Source: Pollutimonas sp963706785 (lineage in GTDB: Bacteria; Pseudomonadota; Gammaproteobacteria; Burkholderiales; Burkholderiaceae_B). From it: 64,000 nucleotides of DNA. Positions 8,367 through 17,124 of the stretch are shown one piece after another. The notes under the pieces are model-generated. The model did not search any database. It worked only from the letters and a program-made list of their open reading frames with translations, and was not told where the DNA came from. Location of the stretch: positions 186,001 through 250,000 of the forward strand of contig CAVPNJ010000009.1 of assembly GCA_963706785.1 (NCBI GenBank), written 5' to 3'. The position numbers and the translations under genes are program-made. How positions within the stretch are numbered: the first letter of the stretch is position 1; each line of letters opens with the position of its first letter.

Positions 8367-9248
8367 ATGAAACGAATCTTCTTATTCTTGCTCACTAACG
8401 TCGCTGTGATGGTAGTACTTAGTGCGTCGATGAACGTGCTCGGCGTGGGCCGCTTCCTTACCGCCAACGGCTTAGACCTGACCCAATTGCTGATCTTTTC
8501 AGCGCTGATAGGCTTCACCGGATCCATTATTTCGCTGTTGATCAGCAAATGGATGGCAAAGCAAAGCACTGGCGCTCAAGTAATCGATCCCCAGGCACCA
8601 GCCACCCCCCAAGAGGCCTGGCTCGTTGACACGGTACATCAACTAGCCGACCGCGCTGGCATCGGCCGCCCCGAAGTAGCCATCTACGACGGAGCACCCA
8701 ATGCATTCGCCACCGGGGCATTCAAAAATGACGCGCTCGTCGCCGTCTCTACTGGCTTGCTAAACAGCATGACCGAAGAAGAAGTCGCCGCCGTACTGGG
8801 CCATGAAATCGCCCACGTCGCCAATGGCGACATGATTACGCTCACACTGATCCAGGGCGTGGTCAATACCTTCGTCGTATTCTTTGCGCGCATTGTCGGC
8901 TACTTTGTGGATCGCGCAGTTTTCAAAAACGAACGGGGTGTCGGAGCTGGATACTACATCACGGTTGTTGTCTGTGAAATCGTATTTGGCGTCCTGGCTT
9001 CGATTATCGTTGCGTGGTTTTCGCGCCATCGCGAATACCGCGCCGATGCCGGCTCGGCCAGCTTACTGGGTTCGCGCGAGCCCATGATACGCGCCTTGGC
9101 TCGCCTGGGCGGCGTCGAAGCCGGCGAATTGCCGAAGGCCTTTCAGGCTTCAGGAATCTCGGGCAATCGCTCGATTAGCGCAATGTTTGCTTCGCACCCG
9201 CCCATCGAGGCTCGGATTCATGCCTTGCAGGTAGCGCAGCGCGTTTAA
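8367..9248 (+). CDS. htpX: heat-shock membrane zinc metalloprotease HtpX
   Basis: Membrane-bound M48 protease that works with FtsH in inner-membrane protein quality control. It is 293 residues, the usual length. The N-terminus has two transmembrane segments (residues about 4-22 and 36-60). The zinc motif HEIAHV starts at H146, further helices lie at about 155-215, and the third zinc-ligand region is REYRADAGSA. The start MKRIFLFLLTNVAVMVVLSA is typical. Divergent from the transporter gene; the Na/Pi gene follows after 28 bp. Confidence 0.96.
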   Translation: MKRIFLFLLTNVAVMVVLSASMNVLGVGRFLTANGLDLTQLLIFSALIGFTGSIISLLISKWMAKQSTGAQVIDPQAPATPQEAWLVDTVHQLADRAGIGRPEVAIYDGAPNAFATGAFKNDALVAVSTGLLNSMTEEEVAAVLGHEIAHVANGDMITLTLIQGVVNTFVVFFARIVGYFVDRAVFKNERGVGAGYYITVVVCEIVFGVLASIIVAWFSRHREYRADAGSASLLGSREPMIRALARLGGVEAGELPKAFQASGISGNRSISAMFASHPPIEARIHALQVAQRV

Positions 9249-9276
9249 GTCCTAATGGCTGGTTTATGATGCAGCC

Positions 9277-10947
9277 ATGAAAGAACTATTTGCTATCCTG
9301 AACTTCGGCGGCTACGTAGCATTGTTGCTATGGGGCGTGCACATGGTGCAAACCGGAGTCCAGCGAGCATTTGGCACGGCGCTCGGGGTATGGATGGGAC
9401 GCGCACTAGGCACGCGACTGCGTGCCTTTTTTACCGGCTTGGCCATTACCTCGGCCATACAAAGCAGCACGGCCACCGGTCTGATGATCACCAGTTTTGC
9501 CGCCGGTGGCGTGCTTGCCCTGGCACCAGCCCTGGCTGCCATGCTGGGCGCCAATGTCGGTACAACCATCATTGTCCAATTACTGTCATTCAATCTGACT
9601 GCATTGGCACCGGCCTTCATACTGGTCGGGGTATGGCTGTTTCGCCGGCACCAACCCAGCCGGAGACGCGATCTGGGGCGTGTGTTCATCGGACTCGGCT
9701 TGCTGCTGCTGGCCCTACACGAGCTTGTTCTGCTATTTAGCCCCCTACAAGACGCTGAACTGCTCAAGATTCTACTTGACGCTCTGGGCGACCAACCCGT
9801 TATCGCGTTGCTATTGGCTGCTGTGCTGACGTGGGCGGCGCATTCCAGCGTGGCGATCGTGGTGCTTATCATGTCGCTGAGCAACCACCATTTGGTCGGT
9901 GCTCCTCTCGCGTTTGCCCTGGTACTGGGGGCGAATCTGGGAACGGCGATCAACCCAATTCTCGAGGGTGGCAGCGCCAATGATCCCGCGACACGACGAT
10001 TACCACTGGGGAATCTGGGCACTCGGCTGGTCGGCTGCGTGCTGGCGCTGATAATTTTGCCCTGGCTGCCCTCCATGATGAACGTGCTGACGCAAGATCC
10101 GGGCCGCGCGGTGGCAAACTTCCATACGTTATTCAATATTATCGTCGCGCTGCTCTTCCTGCCCGTGCTCACGCCGTATTCTCAATTAATGATACGCCTA
10201 CTGCCCAAACGGGCCGACCCGAACGATCAGTCGCGCCCTTTATATCTCGATGAACTGGCACACGAAGTACCCGGAATAGCGCTGGGGAACGCAGCACGCG
10301 AAGCATTGCGACTCGCGGATATGCTGCAAGGGCTGCTTGGCATGACACGCGCCGCCTTCTTGCACGACAATCGTCATCGGACGGCCCAGGCACGATACCT
10401 TAACAGTGCCATCGATCGACTCGATCAATCAATCACGACCTACTTGGCAACGCTCGATCAAGACGCCATGAACAAAGAAGATCATCAGCGGCGCGATGAG
10501 ATCTTGTTATTTTCGGCCAACATCGCTCACGCCGCCAACATGACAACTAGCGGTTTGTTGGGACATGCGGCCTCACTATACAAAAAGGGGTGGTCGTTCA
10601 CCAATCAGCAACGCGAAGAGCTTACCGAGATTCTGGACCGACTAATACGCAACCAGCGCCAGACAGCAGCCCTATTCGCATCCGAAGACATCAGAAGCGC
10701 GAGATACCTCGCGTTCGAAAAGGACCACTTCCGCGAACTGGAGGCCAGCGCCGCAGAGCAGCACCTGCTCGACATAAAGTCTGGACGCCTCGACCAAGCA
10801 GAAGTCGGTTCATTTTATTTAGATATATTGCGCGACGCAAAGACAGTCAATTCCAACATGGTCGAAGCGGCCGCCTACCCCATCCTAGCGAAGAATAACG
10901 AACTACTGCCCAACCGTCTTCGCGACAATGGCGACGTTCCAGAATAA
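9277..10947 (+). CDS. Na/Pi-cotransporter family protein with PhoU-like tail
   Basis: 556 residues. The N-terminal membrane half has two Na/Pi-cotransport repeats, the first with the QSSTATGLMITSFAAGG signature and the second with HSSVAIVVLIMSL. A soluble helical PhoU-like half follows from about residue 330. Predicted to take up phosphate with sodium. The ATG lies in the 3' arm of a 7-bp inverted repeat (ATGGCTG 9255-9261, CAGCCAT 9272-9278) and no clear Shine-Dalgarno precedes it, so initiation may be weak or coupled to htpX. Confidence 0.9.
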   Translation: MKELFAILNFGGYVALLLWGVHMVQTGVQRAFGTALGVWMGRALGTRLRAFFTGLAITSAIQSSTATGLMITSFAAGGVLALAPALAAMLGANVGTTIIVQLLSFNLTALAPAFILVGVWLFRRHQPSRRRDLGRVFIGLGLLLLALHELVLLFSPLQDAELLKILLDALGDQPVIALLLAAVLTWAAHSSVAIVVLIMSLSNHHLVGAPLAFALVLGANLGTAINPILEGGSANDPATRRLPLGNLGTRLVGCVLALIILPWLPSMMNVLTQDPGRAVANFHTLFNIIVALLFLPVLTPYSQLMIRLLPKRADPNDQSRPLYLDELAHEVPGIALGNAAREALRLADMLQGLLGMTRAAFLHDNRHRTAQARYLNSAIDRLDQSITTYLATLDQDAMNKEDHQRRDEILLFSANIAHAANMTTSGLLGHAASLYKKGWSFTNQQREELTEILDRLIRNQRQTAALFASEDIRSARYLAFEKDHFRELEASAAEQHLLDIKSGRLDQAEVGSFYLDILRDAKTVNSNMVEAAAYPILAKNNELLPNRLRDNGDVPE

Positions 10948-10982
10948 AACCGTATAGCAATAAACGATGGCTTTGGCCAAAA

Positions 10983-11771
10983 TCAAGCCAAATGCCGCTT
11001 GAACCAGGAAAGTGCCTTAAGCCAGGCATCCTCGGCATCGACAGCGTTATAGCTGGGACGGTAATCGGCGTAGAATGCGTGGCCCGAATCTGGAAAGACA
11101 ACGACTTCTGAAGCCCGAGCAGCCTCGCTGCCCTTCTTCAGCGCGTCCTGCATGCGCCGAACGTCAGTAAGCGGAATACTGGCATCCTGAGCGCCGTACA
11201 AGCCAAGCACCGGAGCCTTCAATTGGCTGACAATATCGATCGGATTCTTGAGCTGCAATGGCCCATGACCCACCGTCAGCTTTCCGTACCATGCGACGCC
11301 TGCCTTGCAGGCAGCATTATGAGCGGCATACATCCAGGTCAGGCGGCCCCCCCAACAAAAACCAGTAACCCCGATGCGGGTGCTGTCAGCGCCTTGCGTT
11401 TCAGCCCACTTTACGCTCGCATCCAGGTCGGCGAGCACCTGTTCATCAGGCACCTTCGACACAATGTCCTTGATCAGCAATGGCATGTCACTGTATTGAG
11501 CGGCATCGCCCTGGCGCTGATACAGTTCGACAGCAACGGCCATATACCCTTGCCGCGCAAAGCGCCGGCAGACATCGCGAATGTGCTCGTGCAGGCCAAA
11601 TATTTCCTGCACAACAAGGATAATCGCGGGCCGCGGCTCGTCGGCAGGCGCGGCAAAATATGCAGAAATTGTGCCATCGAAGGTGGGCATATCGACCATC
11701 CCTTGGCGCAATCCCTCGGTGCTGGTATGTATTGCGGTTTCGGCACTTCCGGTGATGGAAGAATATGACAT
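10983..11771 (-). CDS. dienelactone hydrolase family protein
   Basis: Alpha/beta hydrolase of 262 residues from the ATG at 11771, which has a strong aaaggag; the frame is open upstream without homology. The nucleophile motif GFCWGG (cysteine nucleophile), YGAQDASIP (acid) and DSGHAFYADYRPSYNAVDAEDAW (histidine) form the dienelactone-hydrolase triad. The family hydrolyses dienelactones in chlorocatechol breakdown, but many chromosomal members have unknown substrates and nothing nearby suggests an aromatic pathway. It begins 44 bp downstream of the polA stop. Confidence 0.88.
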   Translation of the reverse strand: MSYSSITGSAETAIHTSTEGLRQGMVDMPTFDGTISAYFAAPADEPRPAIILVVQEIFGLHEHIRDVCRRFARQGYMAVAVELYQRQGDAAQYSDMPLLIKDIVSKVPDEQVLADLDASVKWAETQGADSTRIGVTGFCWGGRLTWMYAAHNAACKAGVAWYGKLTVGHGPLQLKNPIDIVSQLKAPVLGLYGAQDASIPLTDVRRMQDALKKGSEAARASEVVVFPDSGHAFYADYRPSYNAVDAEDAWLKALSWFKRHLA

Positions 11772-11814
11772 GAATACTCCTTTAATCTTTAGTATGGGCC
11801 GCTTCGTATGTCGA

Positions 11815-14534
11815 CTAGTGTGCCTGCTCCCAATTAGGACCGACACCCACTTCGGCCACCAACGGAACGCTAAGGCTGGCCACCTGGCACATTAGGTCGG
11901 GAAGGTGTTGTGCTACGAGCTCCACTTCGTGTGTCGGCACATCGAACACCAGTTCATCGTGAACCTGCATGACCATGAGGGTTTCTAGCCCCCGATGCTT
12001 CTATCCATTCCTGTGAGGCAACCATGGCCATCTTTATGAGATCAGCCGCGGTTCCCTGCATCGGAGCATTAATCGCCGCGCGCTCTGCGGCCGCCAGGCG
12101 GGGACCCTTTGGCACCGCGTATTTCTGGCAGCCACAACCGTCGACCAAATACCGTTTCCACATAGCCCAGCTCGCGAGCCATGCGTCGCGTTTGTTCCAT
12201 ATAGGCGGCTACCCCAGGGTAGCGTGTGAAATATCGATCGATATATGCTTTGGCGGCGTCACGCGTGATGCCCAGGTTTGACGCCAGACCGAATTCACCC
12301 ATGCCATAAATTAAGCCAAAGTTAATAGCTTTAGCCGCCCTGCGCTGCTCTGGCGCGACATCGGCCAGCGCCACACCAAAAACTTCAGCAGCTGTAGCCC
12401 GGTGAATATCTTCGCCAAGTTCGAATGCGCGGCGTAGATTTTCGTCGTCGGAAACATGCGCCATGACGCGCAATTCAATCTGTGAATAATCAGCCGAAAC
12501 AATCTGCCCTTTAGTTGCGACAAAGGCGGTGCGTACACGTCGGCCTTCGGGATTGCGCACCGGTATGTTCTGCAGATTGGGGTCCGAAGAAGCCAAGCGC
12601 CCCGTAATGACAGCAGCCTGGGAATACCGGGTATGGACACGACCCGTGGCCGGATTGATCATCTTGGGCAGTTTATCGGTATAGGTGGATTTAAGCTTAG
12701 CCAGACCGCGGTATTCCAGCAGCAATTCGGGCAAAGGATAATCGCGGGCCAGTTTGCTTAATACATCCTCGTCAGTCGATGGTGTACCGCTGGCGGTTTT
12801 ACGAATCACCGGCAACTTCATTTGCTGGAACAGGATCTCGCCAAGCTGCTTGGGCGAATTCAAATTGAAAGGTTGACCTGCCAATTCATACGCCTTGTTC
12901 TCCAAGGCGAGCAATTGCTGACCTATCTCGTGGCTTTGCATGGCGAGCACATGGGCGTCAATGCCAACTCCATTACGCTCTATTACGGTAAGGACCCGCG
13001 ATGCCTTGATTTCCAATTCGTAGATTGATTCGAGACCGGGGTCGCTTGCCACCTGCGGACGCAGGACGCGATGCAATTGCAAGGTGAAATCGGCATCTTC
13101 GCTGGCGTAGTAAGAAGCCTTGTCGACATCAACTTCGTCGAAGCAGATTTGCTTGGCGCCTTTACCGCATAAATCTTCGAATGTAGTGCCGGTACGTCCC
13201 AGCCAGCGCTGGCCCAGTTCCTGTAGATTGACCCGCTTGTGCGATTCGAGCACATAAGCTTGCAGCATGGTGTCTTCAGCGATGCCGGCCAGGTCGACGC
13301 CCTCGTTGGCGAAAACGTGAGTATCGTATTTGGCATTGTGCAGCAATTTGGCAGCAGCAGTATTTTCCAGCCATGGCCGCAGCCGCGCCAGCACTTCCTG
13401 TTTGGGTAATTGCAGAACCTGGTCAGGGCCTCGATGTCCGACCGGTATATAGCAGGCAAGGCCCGGCACTATGGATATTGAAACTCCGACGAGCTTGGCC
13501 AACATTGGGTCGATCGAAGTGGTTTCGGTGTCAAGCGCCACCAGCTCGGCAGCTTCGATCTGGGCCATCCAATGATCGAAGGTGTCCCAGTCGAGTATGG
13601 TCTCATAGCGAGTTTCCACCGGGGCCTCGGGAACATGGGCGGCTTGCCGGCTATCTTGGGTGGGAATACGGTCGCTCTCGCCGCTAAGTTCCCGTAACCA
13701 GTTGCGAAAACCGTAATTGTCGTATAGTCTTAATAAGACATCGCGGTCCAGGGGTTTGGGTATCAGGTCTGCAAGCCCATGCGCAAGCGTGGGAATTTCG
13801 CAATCTGTCTTTACCGTCAGTAAACTGCGCGTCATTTCGAAATTAGGCAGTGCTGCGCGCAGGTTTTCGCCAATCACCCCTTTAATGGCCGCCGCATTTT
13901 GTACCAGCGCGTCGACCGTTTCATATTCGGTCAGCCATTTGACGGCAGTTTTCGGGCCCACTTTGGGCACCCCGGGAATGTTATCGACTGCATCGCCGGT
14001 AAGCATAAGCAGATCCACGATCTGGCTTGGGTTCACTCCGAATTTGGCGATGACCCCGGCCACGTCCTGCCTTTCATTGGTCATAGTATTGACCAGTTCG
14101 ACATCGTCGTTCACCAACTGCGCCAGGTCTTTGTCGCCTGTCGAGATAATGGTGTGGACGCCTTCCTGTGTGGCGCGCAGGGCCAGGGTGCCGATGATGT
14201 CGTCGGCTTCGACCCCGGGCACGGCCAGTACCGGCCATCCCAATGCAGCTACCGCCTGATGGATAGGCTCGATTTGTGCTGCTAATTCTTCAGGCATAGA
14301 AGGCCGATGCCCTTTATACAAAGGATATATGTCGTCGCGAAAAGTTTTGCCCTTCGCATCGAATATGCAGGCTGCATAGTCGGCCTTGTAATCGTGCACG
14401 AGTCTCCTTAACATGGAGATGACGCCATAGAGCGCGCCGGTGGGTTCGCCCTTGGCGTTTCGGAGGTCCGGCATTGCGTGATAGGCACGATACAAATAAC
14501 TGGACCCATCAACAAGTAACAAGGTTTTTTTCAT
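11815..14534 (-). CDS. polA: DNA polymerase I, frameshifted near the 3' end
   Basis: DNA repair and Okazaki-fragment polymerase with 5' nuclease (residues 1-about 290), 3'-5' exonuclease-like (about 320-500) and polymerase domains. SADYSQIELRVMAH (motif A) and RRAAKAINFGLIYG (motif B) are visible. The start at 14534 (MKKTLLLVDGSSYLYRAYHA) is family-typical. As written the frame breaks twice: an extra G near 12115 (in AAAGGG) and another near 11985 (in GGGGG). Removing both gives a 905-residue protein ending ...VHDELVFDV...NWEQAH, with motif C intact. Without correction the main frame stops at 12069. The indels are probably sequencing errors in G runs. Confidence 0.92.
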
Positions 14535-15213
14535 GTTAAACAATAAAGTAGTACGTATGCCGGCTGCGCAGCAGATTCCCGGAATTATGTCAGAGATGCA
14601 GAAAGCTGCAGATACTCTGGAAGAAATAGGTTGGGGCGTAAGCGTTTTCGGCAGCGCCCGCATCAAACCCGATTCGCCCTATTATGCATTAAGCGAAGCG
14701 GTGGGGGCGCGTCTGGCAAAAGCCGGGTTGACGGTGATCGCGGGCGGAGGCCCTGGAATCATGGAAGCCGCCAATAAAGGGGCATTTGAGGCCGGTGGCA
14801 AAAGTGTAGGCCTTAATATAAACCTACCTCATGAAACTTCAAATAATCAGTACCAGACCCACAGTCTGGCCTTCGATTATTTTTATTCTCGCAAAGCGAC
14901 CTTTTTCATGCATAGCGCCGCTTACATTGCCTTACCCGGCGGCTTTGGGACGCTGGACGAGCTTTTTGAGGTGCTTACCCTGGTTCAAACACGCAAGGTA
15001 CCGCACGCTCCGATCATTCTTATCGGAAAATCGTTTTGGGCCGGACTTATTGAATGGGTAGAGGAAAATTTACTGGCTAACAAGTTGATCGGTCCACACG
15101 ACCTTGAATTGCTTACGATCACCGACGACCCGGATGTCGTCATGCAAAACATCGAAGCGTTTTGTGCCGAGTTCTCGGAACAACGCACGTACGCTCCGGC
15201 CCTTCCCGAATAA
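14533..15213 (+). CDS. LOG-family protein (Rossmann-fold nucleotide-binding, cytokinin riboside phosphohydrolase-like)
   Basis: 226 residues with the two LOG motifs GGGPGIMEAANKGA (about 71-84) and PGGFGTLDE (135-143). Family members cleave nucleoside 5'-monophosphates to base and ribose 5-phosphate (YgdH/PpnN, LOG); the bacterial role of this subgroup is uncertain. Its ATG at 14533 overlaps the polA start codon on the other strand inside a CATG. AAGG lies 8 bases upstream, supporting this start; M9 or M19 are alternatives without ribosome binding sites. Confidence 0.9.
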   Translation: MLNNKVVRMPAAQQIPGIMSEMQKAADTLEEIGWGVSVFGSARIKPDSPYYALSEAVGARLAKAGLTVIAGGGPGIMEAANKGAFEAGGKSVGLNINLPHETSNNQYQTHSLAFDYFYSRKATFFMHSAAYIALPGGFGTLDELFEVLTLVQTRKVPHAPIILIGKSFWAGLIEWVEENLLANKLIGPHDLELLTITDDPDVVMQNIEAFCAEFSEQRTYAPALPE

Positions 15214-15338
15214 CCCATGCGTCGCCCAACAGAGCCGAATGTATGTTGATATCTGCGGCCCTGAAGGGGTATGTCGTCAAGTTCACCGCCGAACAACATG
15301 TAGTAGAAAAAGCCCGGTGACAGCTTAACGATCAAATT

Positions 15339-16103
15339 CTAAGCAAGCTTCGACAATGCCGAGTTTCGGGCACGTAGAAAGTTTCTAAGTAGTATCGAAT
15401 ACTGCGGATGCGCCGCTTCGCGCACGGAGGGGCGCTGTGCGAGCTGCGTGCGCCATGCAAGGACCTTGGGTAAACCATCGAAAAAACCGAAGTCTTTAAT
15501 TTCGTCGAACACATCGAAATACCGGAACACTGGGCCGAACACCGCATCGACCAGGCTGAAGCGGTCTTCCTCGAAGAAGGGGCCGACGCCAAGCACCGCT
15601 TCGAGTCGTATAAGGCGTAGCCGAATCTGCTGCGCCTGAATTGCCATGGCGTCCGTTTCCTTGGCATTGTAGAAAGCGCCGATGATAGTCAGCAGAGATG
15701 AGCCGAACTCCATCCATGCGCGATGCTTGGCGCGCGCCAAGGGTGCATCGGGGTGCAGACGCGGCGCAAGAATCTCGTCCAAATACTCGCAGATGACTGC
15801 CGACTCGAAGATCGCGTCGCCACCGGCCAATAGTACGGGCGTTTTACCAAGCGGCGAGCATTCGAGGAACCAGTCCGGTTTATGCGCCAGGTCTACATCA
15901 CGGCGGTCGAACGGAACGCCTTTTTCTTTCAACACGATCACGGCACGCTGCACATAGGGACACAAAACGTGGCTGATCAGAGTGAGGGGTGTTGTCGGCG
16001 CAGCGCTTATGTTGTCCTTTTTGACTGCAGGAACTAAGCGGGTGCTGCGATGAGTAGTATCGGTGCCGCGGCCTGCGGCAATAGGAGTGTGCAGTTGGTT
16101 CAT
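15339..16103 (-). CDS. glutathione S-transferase family protein
   Basis: 254 residues. The thioredoxin-like N-terminal domain starts near residue 40 with the catalytic-type LISHVLCPYVQRA (Cys as in omega-class enzymes), followed by LGKTPVLL and DAIFESAVICEYLDE, the glutathione-binding cis-Pro and SNAIL-like regions. The C-terminal helical domain covers about 120-240. The first about 37 residues are polar and unlike the family, so the true start may be internal, though no other Met lies close to the fold. Divergent from a LysR gene 77 bp away, which probably regulates it. Confidence 0.85.
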   Translation of the reverse strand: MNQLHTPIAAGRGTDTTHRSTRLVPAVKKDNISAAPTTPLTLISHVLCPYVQRAVIVLKEKGVPFDRRDVDLAHKPDWFLECSPLGKTPVLLAGGDAIFESAVICEYLDEILAPRLHPDAPLARAKHRAWMEFGSSLLTIIGAFYNAKETDAMAIQAQQIRLRLIRLEAVLGVGPFFEEDRFSLVDAVFGPVFRYFDVFDEIKDFGFFDGLPKVLAWRTQLAQRPSVREAAHPQYSILLRNFLRARNSALSKLA

Positions 16104-16180
16104 TGCGATTTAGCATTTAGTTGAAGTACTCATAATGTAATATTGCAGAACGGCAACGAAAATAGGCAAGACTGCATTGT

Positions 16181-17062
16181 ATGAATGCAAAAATGCAATA
16201 TAAGCTCAGTGCAGCAGACCTGGATGTCATCCTGGCAGTGCTGCGATCGGGAACCCTGGCCGATGCTGGTGAACGCCTAAACGTAGACGCCTCCACGGTG
16301 TTCCGATCGATCCGCCGCATAGAACGCGGCTTGGGACAGCGACTGTTCGAGCGTTCGCGTGCGGGCTACTCGCCATCGGAATTAGCGCAATCGCTTGCCG
16401 AGCATGCCGAGCAGTTGGAAACCCAGCTCGAACGGGCACGATCGGCAGCCCAAACCGTGTCGGAAGTGGTGTCCGGCACAGTTCGAATCGCCACCACGGA
16501 TACCATCCTCCACGGTTTAATCGCCCCGGCATTGAAGACGCTCGATGCGCTCCACCCCCGGTTAGCATATGAGTTGCATGTCAGCAACGAACTAACGAAC
16601 TTGACCCGCCGCGACGCCGACATCGCGGTGCGAGCCACCAAACGGCCGCCCCAACACCTCGTGGGCAAGCATGTCGGGCCCATCCGAGTTGCGCTGTTTG
16701 CGGGAAAGAGAAGCTCAGTGCGTCGCTACGAAGATGTGGAGGCCGACAAAGCCGCCTGGATTGCACCCGACGATGCTCTTCCGGAACATCCTTCCGTGGT
16801 CTGGCGCAAACGCCATTTTCCCAAAATATCTGCGCGGTACCGCGTAAGCAGTATTCTCACGGTGATGGAACTGGTGGCGGCTGGCCTGGGGGTCGGCGTA
16901 CTGCCGATCTTTCTGGCGCAGTCGCGTACTGATTTAATTCAACTGACGGACATCATTGATGAATGCCAAACTGAACTTTGGCTGCTCACCCATCCAGAGT
17001 CTCGGCACCTTCGACGTGTCTCCACGGTGTTCAGACATTTGGCCGAAACCATGACGCTCTGA
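16181..17062 (+). CDS. LysR-family transcriptional regulator
   Basis: 293 residues. The N-terminal winged helix-turn-helix (about 10-70: LDVILAVLRSGTLADAGERLNVDASTVFRSIRRIE) is followed by a periplasmic-binding-like effector domain from about 95. It is divergent from the glutathione-transferase gene, the classical arrangement for a LysR regulator and its target. The 77-bp gap contains TGCA-flanked sequence but I cannot define one T-N11-A box. The effector is unknown. Confidence 0.9.
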   Translation: MNAKMQYKLSAADLDVILAVLRSGTLADAGERLNVDASTVFRSIRRIERGLGQRLFERSRAGYSPSELAQSLAEHAEQLETQLERARSAAQTVSEVVSGTVRIATTDTILHGLIAPALKTLDALHPRLAYELHVSNELTNLTRRDADIAVRATKRPPQHLVGKHVGPIRVALFAGKRSSVRRYEDVEADKAAWIAPDDALPEHPSVVWRKRHFPKISARYRVSSILTVMELVAAGLGVGVLPIFLAQSRTDLIQLTDIIDECQTELWLLTHPESRHLRRVSTVFRHLAETMTL

Positions 17063-17069
17063 AAAAACA

Positions 17070-17106
17070 AAAAAAAACCGCTACCCGTCTCCCGACGATG
17101 TAGCGG
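17070..17106 (-). terminator. intrinsic terminator after typA
   Basis: Read on the minus strand, CCGCTAC (17106-17100) pairs with GTAGCGG (17084-17078), followed by a T-rich run (complement of 17070-17077). It ends the rimP-nusA-infB-rbfA-truB-typA unit 19 bp after the typA stop. It is convergent with the LysR gene. Confidence 0.8.
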
Positions 17107-17124
17107 CTTTCCTGCTAAGAACGA

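Noticed and set aside
15214..15338. Small gene or terminator after the LOG-family gene
   Set aside because: The 125-bp gap has no convincing stem with a T-run and no supported coding frame.
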